A stretch of 15,835 nt of DNA, taken from assembly GCA_016296675.1 (NCBI GenBank), contig JAEDIV010000047.1:1-15835 (forward strand), written 5' to 3'. The DNA is from Clostridia bacterium (lineage in GTDB: Bacteria > Bacillota > Clostridia > Christensenellales > Aristaeellaceae). Shown here piece after piece: positions 7,064 through 13,157 of this stretch. The stretch's first letter is position 1, and each line of letters starts with the position of its first letter. A program made the translations under genes and the position numbers. The notes beneath the pieces were generated by a model. It did not search any database and was not told the DNA's origin. It saw nothing but the letters and a program-made list of their open reading frames with translations.

Positions 7064-10000
7064 TTATGGTTTGTTTGCCAGTTTTTCCATGATGTACTTG
7101 TACGTGTTTTCGTCAATCGGGTAGTACTGACCGAGGTTATCGACAAAGGATTCATTGTCATCACGGACAAGCTCAAGCAGAATGCCCGTTGACGGCGCTA
7201 CGTTTTCGTTGTAGTACATCTGAACATCGTAAATCGCCTGATAGGTGATATCGCCCATTTTACCGGCTTCTCCGGCGTTCTCAAGCGCATCCTTATCCAG
7301 CCATCCTGCATCGATCAGCTTTTTCTGGAATGCGCTGACCTTATCCTCTTCCTTCACCCAATCCCGGTCATACTCCGGAACAGGCACCGGCGTAGGTTCA
7401 GGCGTCGGTTCCGGCGCGGGTTCCGGCGTGGGTTCGGGCGTAGGTTCCGGTGTCGGCTCCGGTGTGGGCTCCGGCGTGGGTTCCGGTGTAGGCTCGGGTG
7501 TCGGCTCCGGCGTCGGTTCCGGTGTAGGCTCCGGTGTAGGCTCAGGCGTCGGTTCCGGTGTGGGTTCCGGCGTAGGCTCAGGCGTCGGCTCCGGTGTAGG
7601 CTCGGGCGTCGGCTCCGGCGTAGGTTCCGGTGTAGGCTCGGGCGTCGGTTCCGGCGTAGGCTCGGGCGTCGGTTCCGGCGTCGGCTCGGGCGTCGGTTCC
7701 GGCGTAGGCTCCGGCGTCGGTTCAGGCGTAGGCTCCGGTGTCGGCTCGGGCGTCGGTTCCGGTGTCGGCTCCGGCGTGGGTTCCGGTGTCGGCTCGGGCG
7801 TGGGCTCGGGCGTCGGGTCTACGACGGGAGGCGTGTAGATCTCTACACTATCTCTCAGCATATATCCGGAATACACTTCCTCCGTTGCGGGCTCGGTGTA
7901 TTCTGCAAGCACCCAGAGGGAATTGTATTCTTTCAGAAGCAATACATCTCCGGGATTCAGATAGACGATAAAGTCGCCTGCTTCATCGGGCGTTTCATAC
8001 AGACATACGTATTCTTCCGCCGGCGTAATGAAGATTTCCTCATCAACCGGAACAAAGGGATCTGCCGTAGGTTCAGCTGTCGGTTCCGCTGTAGGTTCCG
8101 CTGTAGGTTCGGCGGTCGGCTCCGGCGTAGGTTCAGTTGTTGGTTCCGGCGTAGGTTCAGCGGTCGGCTCCGCCGTAGGCTCAGCCGTCGGCTCCGGCGT
8201 AGGCTCAGCTGTCGGCTCCGGCGTTGGTTCAGCTGTTGGTTCCGCTGTAGGTTCAGCGGTCAGCTCCGGCGTAGGCTCAGCTGTTGGTTCCGCTGTAGGT
8301 TCGGCGGTCGGCTCCGGCGTTGGTTCAGCTGTCGGTTCTGGCGTCGGCTCAGCAGTCGGCGTTGCGGTGGGTTTTACTGCATCGGGATTCATGTAGAAGT
8401 CTTCCAGCAAATAGTCCTGCGTGCTTCTGTCTGCAATGCCGGTAACCTTCAGGGCTTCGAATCCGGAAAGCTTGTTGACATACTCCTGGAAGCGCTTGAC
8501 AGCGGCAGTGGTAATCGCGCCGTAGATGCCGTCAATCTCATCTTCCGCAAGCCATCCCATCTCGACAAGCTGCTTTTGCAGCTGACGGACGGTCGCCTTG
8601 CTGGAGTTGGGATTGATGCTGTCAAAATCATACTCCGGCTCTTCGATGTCGGGCGTAAGCACACTCATATGCGCATAGAAGACAGTTCCGTCTTCATCAA
8701 TCAGTTTCGCCCAGGAAGCATTCGAGGCGACCATTTTGTAAACGCTGTCCTTGGTGATGACGCCCTTGATTGCCGAATTCGTCGTGGCGCGCGCATAGAC
8801 ATAGGCATTCTTCGCGGTCACGCGCATCCATTCGGGTTCAGAAAGCGTCTTAAGGTTATCCGTCTCGTCCGTCGGATCGACAAAGGGCGGAGGGGTCGGC
8901 GTGGCGGTGGGTTTCACGTCAATTTTGAGCGCCGAAGTAAGTATGTATCCAGTGGCGCCGGCATTGTTTATCACCTTGGCCCATTGTCCGGTTATGGAAA
9001 GAACCGTGAGCGTATTGTTTTTATATACGCTTCCGATGATCATACTTTCCGCATCCGGCAGGTCGTACACATTCTCTCTTGTCACGGTGACCGTGCCCTT
9101 TACGCCGTTTCCGAAATCGATATCCACGCTGTTCGTGGGTCTGGGCGTGACGACGGGCGCGTTCTTTTCAAACATGCGCTTTAAGGTTTCAACAGTTGCG
9201 ATACCGGTTGCCTTGATCGATGCCTGCTGCTGAAACGCCGTTACCGCAGCCTGCGTGTTCGGGCCGAAATCGCCGTCAATACCGCTTCTGTCCAGATAGC
9301 CCAATTCACAAAGGCGTGTCTGCATCTCTTTTACGCGCTTATTGACATCGTTTCTGCAAAGTTCAACATATTCATCCGATTCACGGGCGGAGGAGGAAAA
9401 CAGGCGGCTTTGCAGATAGACGCTCGCTACGCCGCTTTGCCAGAATCCCATGCGCGCTTGAAACGCGGTAACCGCGTCTTTCACCTCCGAGCTGTAATAG
9501 CTTCCCTTTGCAGACGAAGGCAGGTAGTAAAGCGCAATCAGACGATCTATAAGTTCGGCGACACGCATGCCGCTGTCGCCGTACTTAAGTTCTATTCTCG
9601 TTGTGTTCATGACCGTGTTGTTGGCGTAAAGCGCCTTCAGCGTCTCAGGATCCGCAACGCCGGTCTGGGTCATTCCCTGCTGCGCCTGGAAGAGTTTGAC
9701 CGCATTGGCCGTGGCACTTCCATAGATGCCGTCTGCGGCAGAGGCCATATAGCCCAGCTCGCGCAGGCGCTTCTGAAGCGTCAGTACTCTTTCGCCGGTA
9801 TCGCCGATTTTGACCTCCAGATAGGGATCATACTTATTTATCTGGCCGCCGACGATCCTGTGCATAAGATCGTTGTCCACTTTTCCGGTAACGGCAAGGC
9901 CGAGATCCTTCTGAAGCATTTCGACTGCCGCCTGCGTCCTTGCACCGAAAACGCCGTCGGCTTTGTCGTTAAGATAACCCAGCTCAATCAGCTTTTCCTG

Positions 10001-11215
10001 AAGGAGTTTTACATCGCCGCTGCGGCTTCCGCGAATCATGGTCTGGTAGATAACCGGGACAGGCGTGGGTTCCGGCGTCATGGTAGGCGTGGGTTCCGAG
10101 GTAGCCGTGGGCGTCGGAGAAATACGCTCAGTGGTGCCTACATAGACATTATAGTAATACGAAAGACTTTCTCCCAAGGTTGCATCTACAGGCTCATCAT
10201 AAACGACGAGTTCGTCTCCGGCAGCCATAAGGCGCGGTCTGTAGCCCTCATAATCCTTATATGCTTCAGTCAGCGACATATAGGCGGCATATTTGCCGGA
10301 TACGGGGCTTACGCGATAAACCACATAATCCGAACCGATGATATAAAGATAGTCTCCCGCCGAAACCAGCTGCGCAAGAAGCTCACGCATCATGCGGCAA
10401 AGCACGGTCGAAGTCTGGGTATCAGGATCAAAGCGGTTGACCTCTCTGTACCAGCGGGTAGCGCGCAGATAATAGATAAAGCCGTTATAGGTGGCAAAAT
10501 CCTCAACCTGCTCGGCAATGTCCAAAGTCACATTGTTGACCGCGTCCAGCTGAAGGCCAAGCTTGCCTTCCTCGGTCAGGAAGATTTCATATCCTTCGAA
10601 AAGCTCGCTCTTTTTGTATACAGCGCTGTTTTCCGCAATCGGAACGGCTCTGTTGACGAGCGCAATATACAAATTTTCTCCCTCCGCCGTTTTATAGACG
10701 GGGCCGCTCGCAGAAAGGCGCAGGCTCTCAACGGGAGAAGAAGCAATATGCGCCTGCAGCGTCAGCATGCCGAGCGCCGGAAGCTCCGCGCAGATATTCA
10801 CCTTTTCCGGTGCAGCTGCGTCAACATAATAGACAAAGCCCGTCGAAGGATCGAGGATCGCATCGCCCAGGATATTGTCATAAAGGATGTCGATTTTTTC
10901 TTCAAAATTCGCTTCGGCATCAATATCCGTCGCGTCGATCATCCGGGCGCGCTTTAAGACGCGTCTTGACAGATTTGTCGTTTCATCCGTCTCAAGCGTT
11001 TGATAATACACATATCCGTTGTGCACGCCGACAATATGCTCCGCCTTTTCCGTGACAACCTTGGTGGTATACCACGTCTGGTAGATGCTGCCGTCTTTTC
11101 CGATATACGCGCCGTACGCGCCGTCTCCGGCGGTCAGCTGAGAGGAAAAGGCGACGCTTGAAAACAGCATGACTACCGCCAGCACAATGCCGACAATCCT
11201 GTCAAATCGCTTCAT
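7064..11215 (-). CDS. Secreted multidomain peptidoglycan-binding/SH3 protein with PEPT stalks
   Basis: A 1383-residue exported, probably wall-attached protein. The ATG at 11215 has GGAGG (11223-11227) with a 7-nt spacer; an in-frame TTG 18 nt upstream is less likely. Residues 1-24 look like a signal peptide (MKRFDR then a hydrophobic core, ending VAFS). Residues 30-362 are rich in YVYY/YIY-type strands like the DUF5050-type beta-propeller group. PG_binding_1-like domains lie at about 395-455, 466-530, 541-606, 617-682 and 867-937, with motifs such as LQEKLIELGYLNDKADGVFG and LQKRLRELGY. A degenerate sixth is at 1288-1375. SH3-like domains lie at about 707-766, 795-854 and 1058-1127. Proline-threonine-glutamate stalks span 949-1052 and 1133-1280. 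No catalytic domain, sortase motif or membrane anchor is seen. A structural or sensing role in the wall is inferred; no named family matches the whole chain. Confidence 0.9.
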   Translation of the reverse strand: MKRFDRIVGIVLAVVMLFSSVAFSSQLTAGDGAYGAYIGKDGSIYQTWYTTKVVTEKAEHIVGVHNGYVYYQTLETDETTNLSRRVLKRARMIDATDIDAEANFEEKIDILYDNILGDAILDPSTGFVYYVDAAAPEKVNICAELPALGMLTLQAHIASSPVESLRLSASGPVYKTAEGENLYIALVNRAVPIAENSAVYKKSELFEGYEIFLTEEGKLGLQLDAVNNVTLDIAEQVEDFATYNGFIYYLRATRWYREVNRFDPDTQTSTVLCRMMRELLAQLVSAGDYLYIIGSDYVVYRVSPVSGKYAAYMSLTEAYKDYEGYRPRLMAAGDELVVYDEPVDATLGESLSYYYNVYVGTTERISPTPTATSEPTPTMTPEPTPVPVIYQTMIRGSRSGDVKLLQEKLIELGYLNDKADGVFGARTQAAVEMLQKDLGLAVTGKVDNDLMHRIVGGQINKYDPYLEVKIGDTGERVLTLQKRLRELGYMASAADGIYGSATANAVKLFQAQQGMTQTGVADPETLKALYANNTVMNTTRIELKYGDSGMRVAELIDRLIALYYLPSSAKGSYYSSEVKDAVTAFQARMGFWQSGVASVYLQSRLFSSSARESDEYVELCRNDVNKRVKEMQTRLCELGYLDRSGIDGDFGPNTQAAVTAFQQQASIKATGIATVETLKRMFEKNAPVVTPRPTNSVDIDFGNGVKGTVTVTRENVYDLPDAESMIIGSVYKNNTLTVLSITGQWAKVINNAGATGYILTSALKIDVKPTATPTPPPFVDPTDETDNLKTLSEPEWMRVTAKNAYVYARATTNSAIKGVITKDSVYKMVASNASWAKLIDEDGTVFYAHMSVLTPDIEEPEYDFDSINPNSSKATVRQLQKQLVEMGWLAEDEIDGIYGAITTAAVKRFQEYVNKLSGFEALKVTGIADRSTQDYLLEDFYMNPDAVKPTATPTAEPTPEPTAEPTPEPTAEPTAEPTAEPTPELTAEPTAEPTAEPTPEPTAEPTPEPTAEPTAEPTAEPTPEPTTEPTPEPTAEPTAEPTAEPTAEPTADPFVPVDEEIFITPAEEYVCLYETPDEAGDFIVYLNPGDVLLLKEYNSLWVLAEYTEPATEEVYSGYMLRDSVEIYTPPVVDPTPEPTPEPTPEPTPEPTPEPTPEPTPEPTPEPTPEPTPEPTPEPTPEPTPEPTPEPTPEPTPEPTPEPTPEPTPEPTPEPTPEPTPEPTPEPTPEPTPEPTPEPTPEPTPEPTPEPTPEPTPEPTPEPTPEPAPEPTPEPTPVPVPEYDRDWVKEEDKVSAFQKKLIDAGWLDKDALENAGEAGKMGDITYQAIYDVQMYYNENVAPSTGILLELVRDDNESFVDNLGQYYPIDENTYKYIMEKLANKP
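7376..7819 (-). repeat. 12-nt tandem repeat encoding a (PTPE)n stalk
   Basis: About 37 copies of a 12-nt unit code for Pro-Thr-Pro-Glu, interrupted by one Ala (PEPA) near the C-terminal end. The plus-strand consensus is GGYGTNGGYTCN. The protein repeat is nearly perfect while third codon positions vary from unit to unit. The plus strand of the same stretch reads as a long VGSG repeat frame, which is a by-product. Such arrays form rigid, extended linkers in surface proteins. Confidence 0.95.
8060..8371 (-). repeat. 12-nt tandem repeat encoding a mixed PTAE/PTPE stalk
   Basis: About 26 copies of a 12-nt unit related to the downstream array, mixing Pro-Thr-Ala-Glu and Pro-Thr-Pro-Glu with single exceptions (PELT, PTTE, PTAD). 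It links the fifth PG-binding domain to the third SH3-like domain. It is less uniform than the other array, suggesting an older or differently maintained expansion. Confidence 0.93.
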
Positions 11216-11222
11216 GATAATG

Positions 11223-11227
11223 CCTCC
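11223..11227 (-). promoter_or_regulatory. Ribosome binding site of the wall-binding protein
   Basis: GGAGG on the minus strand lies 7 nt before the ATG at 11215 and lies inside the coding stretch that an upstream TTG (11233) would need. It therefore fixes the start at 11215. Confidence 0.8.
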
Positions 11228-11296
11228 AACCAATTTTACGTTTCCTGTTAGACGTATAATGATCTTTGTGTGTTCCCGGATATGCCCTTCCCTTTT

Positions 11297-11989
11297 CTAT
11301 TTTTCGGGATGAAGCACACTGTTTAAAATACTTTCTGCATTCTGTCCGTCAAAGACGCACAAAAACGCCTTTTTAAGGTTTTCGCTCAGCGTTTTTCGTA
11401 TACACGGATCCGGGTATACGCTGTCGTGTATTGCTGCAAGCATGCCGCCCAGCTGATAGGCGCATCTTTTCATCGTGTCGCCCAAACGGCGTCTGAAGCC
11501 GAGGAAAGTGGAATTGGCATTCGAGCTTTTGATAAACAGTTCCACATACCCCATGCTCATTCTGAAAAGATAATCGTTCCAGAATGTGTCCTCTGACGGC
11601 GCAAGCGCCAGGACGCGCAAAACCTCACCGGATTCAAAAAAGATTTTGAGCATCTTTTCGCGGTCCTTCTTTGAAAATTCCTTCGGCGTATCAAAGGCAG
11701 CCAGCGGCCAGTAGGGAATCCTGTAAAAATCAGGCTTTCCGCCTCTTTCATGCAACCGTCCAAGGCAAAGGATCTCCAGTTCAATTTTATACGCATCCGC
11801 ATACTTTTCTCTGAGTGAACAAAGATTTTTGTATCTGAGCGCGAAATCCTCCGCTTTCAGCGCAAGCTTGATTTCGTCATCAAAATCCTCGCCCGTACGG
11901 AAACGGTTTGCGCATTTGGCGCAGAATACCGGTTTTTCCAGATCATATAAAGTTGTGAAACCGCACTTTGAGCACACTGCACCCGGCAT
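11297..11989 (-). CDS. Unknown protein with N-terminal zinc ribbon
   Basis: I do not recognise the family. The 230-residue protein starts at an ATG with GGAGG (11999-12003) 9 nt upstream and only 5 nt after the radC stop, so it is co-transcribed with radC. Cys6, Cys9, Cys23 and Cys26 form a CxxC-13-CxxC zinc-ribbon-like motif. The rest is largely helical in appearance and rich in Lys, Phe and Tyr. There is no signal peptide or transmembrane segment, so it is probably cytoplasmic. The helical part contains runs of the type LGDTMKRCAYQLGGMLAAIHDS. Zinc ribbons of this size commonly bind nucleic acid or protein, but no function can be assigned. An 81-nt gap separates it from the wall-binding gene downstream, and I see no clear terminator or promoter in that gap. 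Confidence 0.8.
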   Translation of the reverse strand: MPGAVCSKCGFTTLYDLEKPVFCAKCANRFRTGEDFDDEIKLALKAEDFALRYKNLCSLREKYADAYKIELEILCLGRLHERGGKPDFYRIPYWPLAAFDTPKEFSKKDREKMLKIFFESGEVLRVLALAPSEDTFWNDYLFRMSMGYVELFIKSSNANSTFLGFRRRLGDTMKRCAYQLGGMLAAIHDSVYPDPCIRKTLSENLKKAFLCVFDGQNAESILNSVLHPEK

Positions 11990-11994
11990 ATCCG

Positions 11995-12711
11995 TTATCC
12001 TCCCTCTTTTCGGCTGTCGCTTTCACCAAACCAATCTGCCATCAGCTTATCATTCTTTTTCTGGCTTCTCCATACCTTTTCCGGCGGAAAGCCCAGTTTT
12101 CTTACGCTTATTGCCTTATGGTCTGAAACAATAATATGATCAAGAAGCGCAATACCCACGGCGTTGAGCGCATCCTTTACGGAGAATGTCATCTGAATAT
12201 CCGCTTTGGACGGTTCCATCGTGCCGCCGGGATGATTGTGGGAAAGTACGCAGTAAACCGCTCTGCCGCGAAGAGCGCTGAGCGCAACCTCACGCGCGTA
12301 TACGGCGCTTCTGTCGATCGTGCCGGTCTGCATAAGCGGACACTTTAAAAGCTTTCCCCTCTTGTCCAGAATCATCAAATAACAGTATTCGATCTGGCGG
12401 CCGAACATGACGGCGCACAGATACTGAGCCGCCTTGTCATAATGCGCAATTACGGGTTTGGGACCGACGGCATCGCGCATGGCGCACCTGGCCAGATCGT
12501 CCACAAGGTCGATCACCTCGGCCGATACGCGTCCAAGGCCGTGAAGGCCCATCAGATCTTCCTTCGTCGATTCATAAATCGACCTTAAAGACCCGATTTC
12601 CTCCACCAGATGGTCCACGGTCTCTATGCCGCTTTTCTTTTTATCCGATACAGACAAAAGATGCGCCAGCGCTTCTAACCCTTCCTGAACGCGCGGGTCG
12701 ATTTCGCTCAT
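11995..12711 (-). CDS. radC: RadC-family JAB/MPN protein
   Basis: A 238-residue member of the RadC family (UPF0758; historically called a DNA repair protein, but its biochemical role is unsettled). Residues 50-72 hold a helix-hairpin-helix-like element (LMGLHGLGRVSAEVIDL). The JAMM-type metal site is complete: REVALSAL at 140-147 supplies the conserved glutamate (Glu141). SHNHPGGTMEPSKAD at 157-171 supplies His158, His160 and Asp171. The DHIIVSD signature is at 191-197. The start codon overlaps the stop of the small upstream gene (ATGA), and the zinc-ribbon gene follows 5 nt after its stop. The length matches the family, and nothing suggests inactivation. Its neighbours here are not the mreBCD or maf genes often found next to radC. 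Confidence 0.93.
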   Translation of the reverse strand: MSEIDPRVQEGLEALAHLLSVSDKKKSGIETVDHLVEEIGSLRSIYESTKEDLMGLHGLGRVSAEVIDLVDDLARCAMRDAVGPKPVIAHYDKAAQYLCAVMFGRQIEYCYLMILDKRGKLLKCPLMQTGTIDRSAVYAREVALSALRGRAVYCVLSHNHPGGTMEPSKADIQMTFSVKDALNAVGIALLDHIIVSDHKAISVRKLGFPPEKVWRSQKKNDKLMADWFGESDSRKEGG

Positions 12712-12983
12712 TCGTCTTCCCTCATCGCATCTTCAAGCGCCTTTAAAACGACCTTTTCATCTTCGATTCTGTCGCCCATATACCAGCCGTCCTGCGCTTC
12801 GTCGTACAGCAAATACGCCGCTGCAAGCACGTGGCATGCGCCTTTTTCAAATTTCACATTCACAGTAACAGGCGTATCCAGATTAAAAAGATCCGCCACA
12901 TATTCGCACTCGGACAGCATCTCTGCATCCTCGCACGCATCAAGAAACGCCTTCAGCGCATCCAGAGAAATATTCATAATCAC
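12708..12983 (-). CDS. Small acidic protein of unknown function
   Basis: About 91 residues, strongly acidic, with no recognised domain, signal peptide or membrane segment. It starts around NISLDALKAFLDACEDAEML and ends DAMREDE; three cysteines are present. The start is a choice. The GTG at 12983 sits 7 nt from GGAGG (12991-12995) and is preferred. The ATG at 12977 is 13 nt away, and a GTG at 12989 is too close. The stop overlaps the radC ATG in ATGA, so the two are translationally coupled. It is the first gene of the minus-strand radC operon, reading away from the Big_2 protein gene. Function unknown; the coupling and sound ribosome binding site are the evidence that it is real. Confidence 0.75.
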   Translation of the reverse strand: MIMNISLDALKAFLDACEDAEMLSECEYVADLFNLDTPVTVNVKFEKGACHVLAAAYLLYDEAQDGWYMGDRIEDEKVVLKALEDAMREDE

Positions 12984-12990
12984 AAACACC

Positions 12991-12995
12991 CCTCC
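12991..12995 (-). promoter_or_regulatory. Ribosome binding site of the small acidic gene
   Basis: GGAGG on the minus strand, at optimal distance (7 nt) from the GTG at 12983. It argues against the longer GTG start at 12989, which it nearly touches. Confidence 0.6.
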
Positions 12996-13000
12996 ATTCT

Positions 13001-13034
13001 GTTATAGTGTATCGCAAATCGCCAAAATGCGCAA
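13001..13034 (-). promoter_or_regulatory. Possible promoter of the radC operon
   Basis: On the minus strand TTGCGC (13034-13029) is separated by 17 nt from TACACT (13011-13006), with TATAAC (13006-13001) as an alternative -10. The matches are moderate, but the position, just upstream of the first minus-strand gene, is right. Confidence 0.35.
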
Positions 13035-13093
13035 GTGATTTCTTTAAGTGTTTCATTTTTGTTTCATATTACGTATTTTTCATTTCGAATCTA

Positions 13094-13122
13094 TTGACTC
13101 TTTTGTTTTTTCCCTCTATAAT
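13094..13122 (+). promoter_or_regulatory. Sigma-A-type promoter of the Big_2/deacetylase gene
   Basis: TTGACT (13094-13099) and a perfect TATAAT (13117-13122) are separated by exactly 17 nt. The region upstream is A/T-rich and contains TTTCAT three times (13051, 13062, 13078), which could act as an UP-like element or an operator. Transcription would begin near 13129, about 30 nt before the start codon. Confidence 0.88.
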
Positions 13123-13142
13123 GTAGAAAGGAAAATACCGAG

Positions 13143-13148
13143 AGGAGG
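13143..13148 (+). promoter_or_regulatory. Ribosome binding site fixing the GTG start
   Basis: AGGAGG lies 9 nt before the GTG at 13158. The ATG at 13150 lies only 1 nt away and opens a frame of just three codons, so the GTG is the real start. Confidence 0.8.
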
Positions 13149-13157
13149 CATGGCGCG

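Noticed and set aside
7245..7838. Long plus-strand frame encoding a (VGSG)n protein opposite the PEPT array
   Set aside because: It is the reverse complement of the 12-nt PTPE repeats. No ribosome binding site or domain supports it, and the minus-strand gene has signal peptide, domains and a good start.
7376..8371. CRISPR-like regular repeats
   Set aside because: The units are 12 nt, contiguous without unique spacers, and code for a proline-rich stalk in frame.
9410..10957. 515-residue plus-strand open frame inside the wall-binding gene
   Set aside because: Rich in Arg/His/Ile without any recognisable domain, as expected for the shadow of a GC-biased minus-strand gene that has clear PG-binding motifs.
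11255..11260. Plus-strand TATAAT upstream of the wall-binding gene
   Set aside because: It points away from a gene start on the plus strand, has no good -35 at 17 nt, and would only produce antisense to the zinc-ribbon gene.
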